A DNA stretch of 64,000 bases from Petrosia ficiformis (GCA_947044365.1 OX345637.1:434001-498000), one strand, 5' to 3'; positions 36,546 to 51,494 are shown, counted from the first letter of the stretch. Numbers and translations are program-made. Notes: generated from the sequence alone by a model not told the origin.

Positions 36546-37153
36546 ATATCGATCTAATTTAATCAGTCCTTGGGAATAACCAACCGCAAGAGTTACCAAC
36601 ACCTCAATTCAGAACCCTGGAATGGTAAAATGTTGAAATACAAATTTTATTTCAATCAAGATTATTGCTGCTTTAACTTACATATTTACCATAAACCATT
36701 ACTCTACTGACCATGCACTGTGAATACATACCCACAAAATGATTTAGCTAATATTATTGGATATGGATAAGTGAGTGTCAAGGCACAAACCAAGGTAACC
36801 ATGACAACCAAATCTTTTCTACTTACAATCTCACATTAATTAAATTATTGTAAATATATATAGTGGAAATTATATTTTTAGACACAGTGATCAAATCACG
36901 TATGGCCTTACAGCTTTTATTCCAAGTTTACCCGGGTACTAATTATTATTACCATATAAGACCCCAGCCTATCTATATAACAATATAACACATGATTGAA
37001 ACAGTGTGTATTCCTGATCACATTAATCGAAGCAGGTAGTTGTTAGTGATGTATGACCTTTGAGTCATTAGCCTGTATGTTTGTTACACGAATGCCAAAC
37101 GATATTATTATAATTTATTCATTGAATTCAATAATAATTAAAATTTAATTTCA

Positions 37154-40100
37154 TTATAGTTTTTCAACATCACTGTTATCATTATCTTGTGCTTCATTTA
37201 AAATTCTCTCTACTTCTTCTTCTGATACTTGATTCCATTCGCTGCCTATCGTAAAACCAATCTCCTTCTTCATTTGTTTTTCTTTAGCAGCTTCTAAGTC
37301 AGCCCAACGAACCTGTAAATAATATGTAATTAAGATATGCAAGGAAATAGTTGAGCTGGGCGATAGCAAAATTTTAACTATCATGAAGTTAGTCTATAGA
37401 GCTATTTTGACAGTATTACTAACAAAATGCATTGTGGGGACAGCCTGTCCATTAATATCAAAGAGAAAAGAAGATAACTAAGTGGGACTTGATCAAGCTC
37501 CATCTGTTGCAAAAGAAAAAAAAAGAGTAGTAGCAGGATTCGAACCAGGGACCTTAGCTACAAAGCGAACTCCACTAGCTTTGCCCCATTAGGATTATTG
37601 CTATCCTCTAATGTGTGATTAAAGTGTCACTTACTCTCTTCTTCATTGGTTTGCCTTCTTTATTTAATTCATCAACTTTTCTATTCAAATACTCTTTTAG
37701 ACTCAACTCTTCAGTTTCTCTAACTATCTTCTCTTCGTTATATTCAAGAGAGTGTGAACGCTTGCGTCGAATAAAACCATCCAACTTGTCTGAAAATGGA
37801 AAAGTTAGAAATTAAAATGCACAAGACTTATATCAATAGATATAATTAATAGTCACAAATGAGAGATACATAGATAGATCAATAGATAGATAGATATATA
37901 GATAGATAGATAGATAGATATATAGATAGATAGATAGATAGATTGATTGATATAAAATAGAATGGATTATGAAAAACTGATGTACGAAATTAAAAATATA
38001 CATGTACATGTAATAATAGCATCTCATATCAGTCACATGACATGTATAAACATCACATGACATACACGTATGTATGTACACACCTAGTGTATCTTCAGTG
38101 TAATCTTGTTCCCAGCGACTTTTCACTAAACTAGGCTATTAGCCATGTCACATGACAATCATATGATACATGACAATCACGACAATACATACATACAACA
38201 ATAATACACTTCAAACATATTATATACACACGTATGTACTGTATACATATATAATTATCAAGGATTGAGCAATAACATTTGCGAACAGCTCTGGAAAAAT
38301 GGTACTTTTGTGATTCAAGTCACAAAGCTACACTCTTATGTTCATAATTCAGCTAGTTGATATAGAAAGTCTTCAAACGTTGTTATTTCTACATTTTTTT
38401 AGGTTCCTGTACAAAAGTATTTCAGTAGCTCAGTCACCCCTCTTAAAAAACTGTACTAATACGCATACAGAGAGATCGACAGATGGAAAGAAATAGCAAA
38501 GTTAATAGCATATTTATAACCACAGAAAATATAGTAGCACTTTTATTTAATAACTGCTTGAAAAAGTGGAAATGTTTTTTACTGACGAAAAAAGAATACA
38601 TATGTTAAGAAAAGATTTGTAATATTTTCTATAAGTCATAATTCTCTATTTCAGCAACACTATCAAGCCATCCATGAAAGATACATGGTGATATCGACAT
38701 ATAGAGTACTGCCATACAAGTAATCTCTATTGCATTTAAAAATACATTCTCGATTTCAGTATCAAACTCTAAGTACATTGTACATGTATTTGCTCAATCC
38801 GTACACTTCATATAACAAACACAACAATGTACATGTACTAATGTACAAACATATTAATAAAAACCTGATAAAGAATATTCGAGCCTTCTTCTTGTTCTTT
38901 CTCTGTCTTTTCATCATCAGAATCTACCATCTCCATATCAACCTACACATACAACACATATGTACATAATACACATGTACATCCTTGTGAAATGGAAGGT
39001 CACATGACCAGCTCATGGAGGTCACATGACTTACTTCACTGATTGAATTATCATGAGGTGACAGTAGTGATGTAACATCAAGTTGTAGAAAATGATGAGG
39101 GGTAGGATCCCATTTACCAGCAAGCTGTAATTTAAGAAATTAGAATGTTTATCATGAATGTACATTTCTACATGTAAAGATGTATGCTGTCTATGTATCT
39201 ACAATTTAGGCTTGGGGCCAATTACAATTGCAATTGTAATTGATTGTAATCGATTACACTTTTTGAGTAATCGTAATCGTAATCACACCTTTAAAATTTT
39301 ATGTAATCGTAATCATGCTCTGTAATCATATGTAATCGTCTGTAATCATTGAAGATTATTGATAATTTCACAAGCAGCTGGGCTCTTTTATTGAGTGAGT
39401 TGAGCGACTTTTTTCCATTGCTGGAAAAATCTTTAGACCTAAAGGGTGCCTTCTCCGTGATGAACTTTTTGAAAAGTTGATGTTCATTAGATGTAATAGT
39501 TATTGTTCATAAATCATAAATAGTTATTGTTCATTTCCCGTTTCCAAGGAAAAAAAATGTATGTAATTGTAATCATAATCGTATTCATGGTTTTGTAATC
39601 GTAATCGTAATCAGCATTTTTTGACCGTAATTGTAATCGTAATCAGTCTCAGTAATCATGGTGTAATCGTAATTGTAATCGTAATCATGTCTTTGTAATC
39701 GGCCACATGTATTTTTGATTGCAGAGAGCTCGAACATCATTCCTTCACTACAACCTTGTCATTGGTTTTAGTAATTCTGTCTTCAGTGTCTTCACTGCAT
39801 CAATATTGAATCAGTACCTTTAGTACACGTTTGAAGTACATGTATAGTACTCAACACATTGTTAGGCTTTACAGTACCATTACAGTACCATTTCTTCTTA
39901 ATCAACATTTTCGTTAACCATTCATCCAGTCAACACATAATTATAATATCTACTTGTCTGTCAATCAATCTATCCATTTGTTTATCAATGATTCTATTCA
40001 TCCATCCGTCCCTCCATTCATCCATCCATCCGTCCCTCCATTTGTCCATCTGTCCATCCATCCATCTATTCATCCATTCATTCATTCATCCATCCATCTA

Positions 40101-43100
40101 TTCATCCATCCATCCATTCATCCATCCATCCATACATCCATCCATTCATCCATTCATTCTATACCTCCTCTATCTCATCTCGTGTTCTCTGGTGTACATT
40201 TCTCTCCACACAAGTATTAATATTTTCTTTGAGCTCCACAACAAACGTTTCAAATCCTTTCATTTTCGCATTACTCCAGTATTGATCAAAATGAGATATC
40301 TACAATACACAACAAAGCAATAGTTTTAAAAGGACAAGATTTAAGAACAAGATGTTTACTGACAACTCGCTATAGCAACACAAGTAAACTACATGACATT
40401 GTACATATCATAACCATAGTGACTTGAATGCAAATCACAAAGTCAACAGATCTGGGCCTATTTATTAGGGCGGAGAATCGGCTGAGATTCTGAAATCGAT
40501 TATCACTAACTTCAAATCGATTGATGAAATCAGCGGAAGTAATTAGGCCAATTAAGTCAATTAATGCAGGAAACCCCTCCAAAAGGCTTACTGTCACTTA
40601 ACGTTGCATGCTCAAAAAGTATGTCTTCTGGAATAACTAGCATAATCAATATCACAGTCTTATAATCGATAATCAGAAGAATTTTCCCTATCGATTGATT
40701 AATCGATCAATCATCCCATCACAACTATTTATACACAAGTAGAAAGCAAGCACAAAACCTCCTTTAATTTACAATGACAGACACTTCGAAACACACACAC
40801 ACACACACACACACCTTATTATTGATAGCATCCACTATTATCATTGCGAAATATCCATCAGTTAATGTTTTGTTAAATTGTTTCAACATACTAGTTTGAT
40901 ACAATGGATCCAATGACTTGTCATATTCATATTCTTCAACTACTCGTTTTACTCTACGACCTAAGGATACACATGTACATGTACATGTAGTCGTGTACAT
41001 GTACATGTAAGGATGCACATGTACATGCCCATTAAATACACTGTACAGTGTAGTCCACATAATTTGAATCTGCTTACCTCGAATTATCGCTTACATGTAT
41101 GTCGAATAAATCTTGGATCCTACCATAGAACTAATGAAAAATATCGTCTAACTCGAAATCTCAAATAAATTTATTCATCTACCGCGCATGTGTATTAGCT
41201 AGAGCATGCTGTCTAGTTTAGTTCACTCTGCCTCCAGTGATTATCTAAGCGCTATGGAACTAACGGCTAGTGGCTAGAGCCTAGGGCATTCCTATCAGTG
41301 GAGAGATCACAAGGCAGAAGTATTGAACCAATGAGCTGTGAGGAGTAGACTGCTCCAGTGGCTGGCTCTCATGTTGGACGGCTCAACACAACATTAGCAT
41401 ACGTGGCAAAAATGCTGCTGTTGATAGAGAAGTGTGTTCTGATAATTTATATTGCAAGAAGAAAATTGAAGTGGAATTCCTGTAATTAAAATTTTCAGCT
41501 TGGATTTTGAGATTCTAATTATGTGGACTACACATCAGTTTTGTTTACATGTACATGTACCTTAATACACTTGGCTACTATACTGTTTTGTAAAGAAAAC
41601 TAATCAAGCTTCTTACATGTATGTACTGTAACAACCTTTATTAGCTTCCTCTACAAAAAGGAAGTCCAGAGAGTATTTTTTAGGAAAGTCCCTACATGTA
41701 TTTGTATTTAATATACATGTACATGTACATGTACGTACATGATAAATGGAAAGTATTAATAGTAATACATATCTGTACTAGGCTGGGAAAAAAGTTCAAA
41801 GCTGTGAACCTTTTTTTTGTTTGTGGCACACTCAAAGCTAAATTTCTCCCTTCAAAGCTTTACTGCCATGCCTTGATATTTGGTCAATAATGTGAACATG
41901 TTCCAGAAAAGTTGCTGGCTGCTTCCATCTTATTTGTAAGTCCAGCGATGCTAAATCCAAGCAGAAACAGCAACAGGAACTAGACTAGTACTCATTATAA
42001 AGCAATATTCCAGTTTTGGAGGCTTTCTATAGCCATGCAAAACAAAACTTCAAATTTAATATTGATTATGTGTCCCAGCATTATTTATACATATATAGTG
42101 ATAAGATATATATACATGTATATAATTATTACTATATACACATGTATCTATGCGAAGTGATTATTTCATGGGAGTAAAGATGTTTATATTTAAATTACCT
42201 GTATCAGGATCTTTTTCAACTTTTTCCACTTCATTCATAAAATAAGTATCAATTGAGAGTATACGAGGAACTGGTGCACCATAGCTTGCCTCCTTTTCCT
42301 AATGATCACATGACACATCACATGATACATGTAAAAAGGGATATACATGAATATACACACGGTATAGAAACGTTAACCCAACTGCAGGACATTTTGACCT
42401 CATTCTTATCCTGCTCCCCATATACTTTGTATACAGTTTAGTTTCAATTTACCAGACATTCACTAGATTCATTGACAATGGCCTGTATCACTGGCTGTAT
42501 CCACAACAATGAATACATGTACATGTGCCTCATAAGACTCAGAAACATACACACACAATTTCATATCATGTGAATTTCACATGATTATAATATGTTCTCA
42601 TTTTCTAATGATCACATCATACATCACATGATACATCAATATATATGTACAAGTTACAACAGACACACTTCAAAAGTACATGTACATAGAATGTCATATA
42701 TGTAATTATAATTAATGTTTACCTTTATGAGTTTGGCTAAGTGACTTTTTCCTGATCCAGGCAACCCACGAAGAATAATAACAATCTACATATATATACA
42801 TGTATATGAGTACATGTACATGTGTAACTTGTATTTCTAATTAACAAATACATGTGCATGTATATACACATGTACATGTATACATGAATGTACATACATA
42901 CATACATATATATATATACATACATCATGTACATGCATGTATGTACATGTATGTACATGTATGTACATGCATATACATGTACAGTATAATGAGTGTATAC
43001 AAGCATATATAATATTATATATAAATGTATACATGCATGTACATGTATATATGTACATGTTTACATGTATACATCATATACATGCATACATGTACATGTA

Positions 43101-46100
43101 TATATGTAAATGTATACATCATTTATATTCATATATATATATATATATATACATGTACATGTACACACATCATGCACATTCATATATATACATGTATACA
43201 TCATGTACATGCATATATGTACATGTATTTATAAACATGTACATATATGCATGTATATATGCATGTATATATGTACATGTACACACATCATGCACATTCA
43301 TATATATATACATGTACACATGTACACATCATGTATATTATATACATGCATACGTACATGTAGTAATACTATTGTATATACATGTACATGTAGCAGTATT
43401 ATGTACATGTACATGTACATGTACAACATGTTGTTAGCATGCTAGGCACATAAATTTCTTGTACATTGTGTACATGTAAAGATACATGTTAATGTAAGTA
43501 CATGTACATGTGTATATATATAATTATACTAACATATGGAACATGTGGAGGACATTCATTTACATGTAAATATGCATGTACGTTTCAGTACATGAATGTA
43601 ATTAGGTATACCAAAAAAAGAATTTAATAACATATTAGACTAACAGTCATAAATCTGCACTGTTGTATAGAAGCCATTTGAATTTCTATTTAGAACGACA
43701 ATTAATTACTGCTGTTTCTGGGTAAATACCAATTTTAGTGACAAATTATCAGATACATGTATGTATGTGTGTGCGTAGGTATGTGATGAGTCATGGGAAT
43801 GAATTAAGAATGCCCATTTTGTGTCTATACCTACACTGTACATTTGTACATAAACTTGTACAATAATATAGACGTACATGATGTGTACATGTATATCATT
43901 ATATGTGCATGTATATGATTTGTACATGTATAATGCATGTACATGATGTATACATGTACATATATACATGTACATGATTAGAGCTGTGCACCTTCACCGA
44001 TTAACCGGTTAACTGATCGATTTTTATAGAAATAACGATAATCAGTGCAAAATTTGACAATACCGGTTATTTCTGCCACGCCCTCTAATTATTCTAACAC
44101 GTGTATTAGCAAAATGGCGTCTAATATTGTCTCTCCAAAAGGTAAAACTTCTGTTGTTTGGCAGCATTTTGGCTACCCACCGGGGGAAGCAGACAGCAAG
44201 AAAGCAACCTGTAAACTCTGTGGAGTACGTGTAGTGCATGGTGGAGGAACGACTAACCTAAAAAACCACTTGCGTACTTGGCATCGTTCAACCTTCGACG
44301 AACTTTTCACCGAGAATCCTGGACCGAGTACTGGTAAACAAGCTATGATGACTCGTTATGTTACTCCAGTAGCTAAGTTACCCTACAACTCTGAAAGAGC
44401 GAAGAAACTTACGACAAGTATTTGCGAGATGATGGCAAGAGATATTCGCCCATTGAGTGTTGTTGACGATGTAGGATTTTTAAACCTGATGAAAGAAGCA
44501 GAGCCACGCTACATTGTGCCATGCAGATCTACAATATCAAGGCACATGGATGAGTTATATATGACTGAGAAACACCGTGTTCGAAGTGTTGTATCAAATG
44601 CAGATTTTATGTGTTGTACCACAGACATGTGGACTTCACGAGGTGGCGATGGCTATCTCTCTCTTACCTGTCATTTCATCACTCGTGACTTTCGAATGTG
44701 CTATCACAATTTGCAAACGCGCCACTTCCCGGGAGTCCACAACTTCAGTCACCTATCTGAAGCACTCTTGTCAGCTACTGAAGAGTGGTCTATAAATATA
44801 AACAAGCAAGTTGTTGCTTTTACCACAGACAGTGGTTCGAACATTGTGAAAGCTCTAGATGAGATGAATCTTTTACGTTTAGCTTGTGCTGGTCACACTT
44901 TGAATTTGGCTGTGCAAAAAGCATTGCAAGTTCGTCAAGTAGCCAAACCTATAGGCAGGTGTAGAAAGCTAGTTACACACTTTCACAAATCCCGTGTGGA
45001 CAACGAAGAATTGCGGAAGAAACAGGATATGTTTCAGGATATTCCTAAACACAATTTAATTCAGGTTTGTCTGTTGTGTGTTTCACTAAGTTTGTTGTAA
45101 TATTGTTTATTTTACTAGGATGTCATCACACGCTGGAATTCAACATTTGATATGATCCAGAGGGTATGTGAGCAGCAATTACCTATCAGTGGTGTTCTAC
45201 TACAACGTCGTGACCTAGTGCATCTAGAGATCTCACCAGATGAATGGCGTATTTTGGAGGATATTATAAAGTTACTTGAACCCTTTAAAATTGCCACACA
45301 ACATCTATCTGGAGAAAGGTATCCTACTATATCAGCACTTGGTCCACTTTTAAAACAGATTCAGAAGAAGGTAACTGTAGATGTCAATGATAGTGTTGCT
45401 GTGCGTGAATTCAAGAAGGCTTTACGAGATGACATGGATAGCAGATACAGGAATCCAGATGTACAATTATTGTTTCACAAGTCTTCGTTTTTGGACCCCA
45501 GGTTTAAATCATTAACACACCTCCCTGTTACTCTAAAAGAAGAAGTTATTGACATGGTTTTAGATGAGACCTTTAAATTTATGGAGGATAATGCAATCGA
45601 AATACAATCAACTGATGCCACCCCTCCAAATCTTGATGAACCTGTGAGGAAGAAAAAGAAGAATGCATTAGAGGAACTTATAGGAGATCAATTTCTTACC
45701 CATGGGGATGGTGCTGTATTAGATAATAGTATGGATATAGTTCAATCAGAAGTGTTCCGATACAAGGCTGAGCCTTCAATTCCAGTTGATCAGAATCCAT
45801 TGAAATGGTGGGAAGCTCATCACTACTTGTATCCTAATTTATCCACAATTGCACGGAAATATTTGTGTATTGTGGCTACATCAGTGCCATCTGAACAACT
45901 ATTCAGTACTGCTGGCAATGTTGTATCCTCTAAACGAGCTGCACTACTACCTGAAAACGTAGACAAGTTAGTCTTCTTACATGACAACCTGCCGCCTCTC
46001 CACTTGGACTATAAGCGAGCACAAGTTTCTCATTGTACTTGTGAACAATGTACATGTAATAACTAATATGTAATGATTAACTATTGAATTAAACTTATCA

Positions 46101-49100
46101 TGGTTGTGTTATCAGTTAGCTAATAGTTACTGACATAATTAGTGGGTGTGGTCAGTTAATTGCCAGTTATTTGTCTCCAGTTAACTGGTTATTTGAATAC
46201 CTTAGGTGCACAGCACTATACATGATGTATACATGTACATGTACATATACGCATGTGCATGATGTGTACATGTACATACATGTGTATACACATGTACATG
46301 TACATATATGCATGTGCATGATGTGTACATGTACATACATGTGTATACACATGTACATGTACATATATGCATGTACATGATGTATACATGTACATATATG
46401 CAAGTACATGATGTCCACATGTATAAACAATAACACTACTATATGTACATGTAGAAACAATAACACTACTACATGTACATGCATGTATATATAATAATAC
46501 TACTACATGTACATGTATATATAATAACACTACTACATGTACATGTATATATAATAACACTACTACATGTACATGTATATATAATAATACTACTACATGT
46601 ACATGTATATATAATAACACTACTACATGTACATGTATATATAATAATACTACTACATGTACATGTATATATAATAACACTACTACATGTACATGTATAT
46701 ATAATAACACTACTACATGTATATGTATATATAATAACACTACTACATGTACATGTATATATAATACTACTACATGTACATGTATATACTACTACATGTA
46801 CATGTATATATAATACTACTACATGTACATGTATATACTACTACATGTACCAGTGAGCTAGTGGATTGAGATATACACATACACACTTATTTAATGATAT
46901 GAGATGATTATTATTAGTAGAGTAGTTCTAGCAAAATGATGATTGAATGAATGAATGTACATGTACATGTACATGTACATGTATGTATCAACATTACATT
47001 ATTTCACTGGAACTAATATACTAATAATAATCATCTGATATCAAATAAGTGTGTATGTAGATTAGTAAACAGTACTACATCACTGGAATATAGTTCTTGT
47101 ATGTATTTGCTGCACTGTAAATGCATGTTATCATCACTAACATGTATGTATACAATATGTCAATAAAAGTCATCATACAGTACATGTAATTACTCAGTAG
47201 TTTCATTCCCACACTACAGTAGTTCAACAGTAGTTCAACAGTAGTTTTAACAGTATTTGGTGTACATGTCAAATTGTCAATTCAACGGTACAGTATTGAG
47301 ACAGTAATTACTATACTATACTGACAGTGGAACTAAGGTAATTACTATTACTGTATTGTGACATTTTATTGACATATACTGTACATTACATATTCTACAT
47401 GTACATGTACATGTATAATGTACTTTGTCAAACTTCTAAACAGTAGATTCATTTATATGTATCTCAATTCTATCATGTGGATTGTACACGTACATGTGAA
47501 GGACGATCCTTCCTTCCTGGTGAATCAAAAACTGTTTCTGCTGGTACAATCTTCCTCATTGGTCTATGACTCTCTCTATTAACATTAAATAAAGGCTCTT
47601 GTGCCACATCCACTCGTGATATTAGTGGCCTTCTACTTTGCTCCTGGGGGTGTAATAGGCTATGCCCCTCATTTATCCATTCATTAGAATGGAGTTCAGG
47701 ATTAAAACAGGTTATTGGAGGTGAGGATGAACGAGGGTAACGTCCACTTCTCCAGTCTTCCTCACAATGATGGAAAGATTGTTCTGGGGATCTTTCTCTC
47801 CAAGCAGGGAAATCTGGTGCATGAGATGAATAATGTGGGTGTGGTTGATCATATGCATCATGTAGTTGCCATGAAAACTGTGGAGATGTCTCTCTTCTAT
47901 GCCTATATGAATATTCTGATTGAAAATGATGAGGATTTTGAGGAGAGTAAGTGTTTTGATAAGAATCTTTAGGAAGAGGAGGAGGAATTGGTTCACTTCC
48001 AAAGAGAGGTTCTGGAAGGTGTGTTTCTCTGATCATGTTATCAGAATATTGTGTTTGAGGCTGGGAAAAGAAAACGTAACAATATAATCAATACTTCTAC
48101 TGTATGATGTGTATAAAATAGGATGTTACTCTAACTACATACAGTATCTGACATTATTAAGTGTGCATACTATCACTGTACTTCCATTGACTACAGTGTA
48201 CTTAAGTGAAGTACACTGTACTTCGAATGTACTACACAGTATTACACCTTAGTACTGTTATGAAATAAAGATGTAAAGAGAATTCACATATTACTATGAT
48301 TACAGTACAACGTAGTACTATAATACTACTTAGAAGTATAGTTGACTATCACCTTATTGAAGGTGTAGCTCTCATCAAAGCACGTAAACTCAATAAAGTC
48401 AAGTACTGTATATATATAAATAAAATACCTGGTAGAGCTCCTTGAAGATCAAAGATATTTAATCTACCAATCCTAGTTTAGTTACCATATTGGTTCCAGT
48501 TTATGGATACAATAGGCGGCTAATAAATATTGATTTCAAATTAGTAATTAATACATATCTTTCGCATGTGTAGCACGAGTAAATCAAATGGACACATCAA
48601 GTACAAATGACATAACCTGATGTAAGTTACTCGTGTTAGAACAAAGCTTACCTTCAATACTTATATATACTATTTAACAACTAATCTTGTACATTATCTT
48701 AGTATACACATGTACATGTATATGATTCTAGGAACAGCGTTCATTAACATTAAATCATATTAATTAATCCATATATAGTTATATGTACATATACAATTAA
48801 ATTATATGTGTTGTACTTTCTGCTTCATTTACATGTACATGTACATTATATTATATTACATGTACATGTAGCTGTTTCATTACTAGTATTATCATCATTA
48901 TCAGTGTCGCAATTAATATATATGTACATGTACAATAATATTATGTGTACATGTACAGTACATGTACATGTTTCATTACTAGTCATTATCAGTGTCACAA
49001 TTAATATATATGTGCATGTACATACTGTTATATGTACATGAACATTACTGGTATTATCGTTGTACAATTGATATACCTGCTTAAAAAAAATTGGCAATAC

Positions 49101-51217
49101 AAATGGTCATATAGCGAGCATCAAAGAAACTATTAATTCACAAAATCAATGAACAAGATATAAACAGAAACTCGTATCAATATGATTAGATTTGCTTATT
49201 TTAAGAGAAAAGCTGGCAATCGTAAGATAAATAGTAGATAGTTTGTCTCAAGAGTAAATTATAATAATCTTCGTTCATTGATTGATAAGCCCCAGGGGAG
49301 ATAACTTCCTCAACTGTGTATACAATACACAATGGATGACCATATAAGGAGTTTAATTACATATAATTATAACAGAAAATCAACAAGAATAATAAACACA
49401 TCTAAAACAAGTGTATATAGAGAAAAAAAGTATCCCTATGATTGCTTTATGGTGTCCAGCATTCAGTAATCAGTAATCATGGCTAACTTTATCATGCTTA
49501 AAACACAACAGCCTATTATAGTTAATATTTGGATTATCTACTCTCTTTACCTTTTATAGAACCTTGTAGAACTTTAGGAATATATTTCAGGTAGAATAGT
49601 TAGCTATTAGTTCCAGTTTCTACGTAAGCTACACAGCTTTCTTTCAGCTGGTCTGTAGAGCTTGAGCGTGCGTTCTTTTACGCACCACGCCCATTAATTG
49701 ACCGAGCCCCCGGGAATGACATAACTTCCTTAACTACGTATACAACACATACTCGCGCAAGTGGACACAAACATATATATATATATCTATATATATATAT
49801 AGTTCAAACCTGTGGGAAAGCAATCATAGGGATGGCCCTACGGGCCATAAAAAAATGAAAGAACGTGTACGGATATCAAAACTGAAAAAGCACATGAACA
49901 AGATTAGGATGTTACCTCAGCAACAAAACTAACCTAACCACTTCCATACAACAACTTATTAGTTTCTCTGTTTTCCTTTTATACTGTAGCTATACTCATG
50001 TAGGGTTGTTATATGAAGTGGTTAATTTTATTTTATTGCTAAGGTACCATCCCAATCTTGTTCACATGCTTTTTCAGTTTTGATATCCGTACAATACCTT
50101 TTCATTTTTAACAAATGTTTTTATTATTCTTGTACATGTACATGTGCATGTACATGTACATGTGCATATTCATGTACATGTACATGTACATGTGCATATT
50201 CATGTACATGTACATGTTCGTATAGTACAGATTCACTCATATGTGAAATAAACAGATCAGTTACTAACGATAACACAGGAGTAATTAAACTAATTAAAAT
50301 TGATGTACTATCAGTAGGGCTGGAATGGATCCTGTCTTTTACTATCTGGATATCCGTTCAAAACAGTTGGTTACATAGGTTACATAGATAATTGCTCCAA
50401 AATATTCATAACTTGATAGTACTAAAATCTACAGTATTACCTCACCCTATTGCCACTGCATTACATATTTATACAAGCAGCATTGGTGTTTTTACAGATC
50501 GTTCAGCATTCCACAAGTCTACCAGCCAAAACACCTGGTAACACGGAGCAAGAGACTTATCAATGACCATTTTGATTCACATCAGAGTTTTTGATAACTT
50601 TTGAAGCTTGGGCCAAATTGGCTCAAAAATGGTTAGTGTGTGTGCCATTGAGAATACATCTTGAGCCAATTAACTAAGAGTTAATGCTGTTAGTGACAAT
50701 ATAATCATAATTAACTGCGCCACTGGCCCAAAGAGAGAACTGTGCAGTGCCAAATAAGAAGCTCTATGGGCCAATGGTGCGCCACATGAACTTATCAAAA
50801 ACACTGATTCGCATGTTTGGTTTCTGCGCATGCACAAACAGTAAGTTCCCAGATACAAAGAAACAGATCCAGATGTTCAGTTCATGGATATTTATCCATT
50901 CCAGCCCCAATTATCATTGTGAATAATAATACTATCATACATGTACCAACCTGGTAATGATGATTAATATGATCAGTGTGATGATTAATAGACTCATAAT
51001 TACCATATGTGGGAGGTGGTAGGTTGCCATAGTAACCTTGGCATTGGTCTGTATAATCTCCAGATGAATAATCCTGAATGTGTGACTTCTGTGGCTATCA
51101 TTATCAGTTTGGTAGATGGATAGATTGGTAGATGTTGATAAAATATTGTATATACATGTACAATGTATAATCACAAAGAAAAATAAATAGAGGACAAATA
51201 TACATACACATAAATAG

Positions 51218-51248
<31 letters not shown>

Positions 51249-51256
51249 AATAGATA

Positions 51257-51295
<39 letters not shown>

Positions 51296-51308
51296 ATATA
51301 TATATATA

Positions 51309-51361
<53 letters not shown>

Positions 51362-51439
51362 TAGATAGATAGATAAATGTAGATAGATAAATAATTGATA
51401 GATAGATAGATACATGTAGATAGATACATGTAGATAGGT

Positions 51440-51494
<55 letters not shown>

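Larger units (their letters stand above)
32695..37153. other. Intergenic region between LAMP and YLPM1 (tail to tail)
   Basis: Holds a degraded minisatellite (32865-33260), an imperfect hairpin (33691-33775), a 30-bp tandem repeat (34020-34280), an AT microsatellite (34453-34497), a coding-like remnant on the minus strand (34565-34898), a short palindromic element (34929-35073), a frame-broken ORF (35337-35830) and a decayed copy of the last LAMP exon (36455-36545). 35830-36440 shows nothing recognisable. Confidence 0.65.
48061..50950. other. Large YLPM1 intron between exons 3 and 4
   Basis: Contains a pair of inverted ATCCCTATGATTGCTTT blocks (49432-49448 and 49813-49831), the foldback element 49870-50089, the hAT-like element 50315-50909 and ACATG simple repeats near 48700-49040 and 50130-50220. 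No gene was seen inside. Confidence 0.7.

Noticed and set aside
37510..37600. Possible tRNA gene on the minus strand (box A and box B present)
   Set aside because: The T stem has mismatches, no acceptor stem can be formed, and related truncated copies exist; a SINE-like repeat fits better.
40430..40725. Possible TIR element with AATCGATTATC-type ends
   Set aside because: Short ATCGAT palindromes are present, but I could not define matching ends or a target duplication.
44045..44113. Transposase start at 44045
   Set aside because: That position is GTG, not ATG; 44114 is the first ATG and has a good context. The same applies to apparent starts at 13411 (TTG), 9341 (GTG) and 53121 (TTG).
46167..46856. 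Open frames up to 174 codons on both strands (Met/Tyr/Ile/His/Val-rich)
   Set aside because: Created by ACATGT-type runs and a 30-bp repeat; there is no non-repetitive coding segment.
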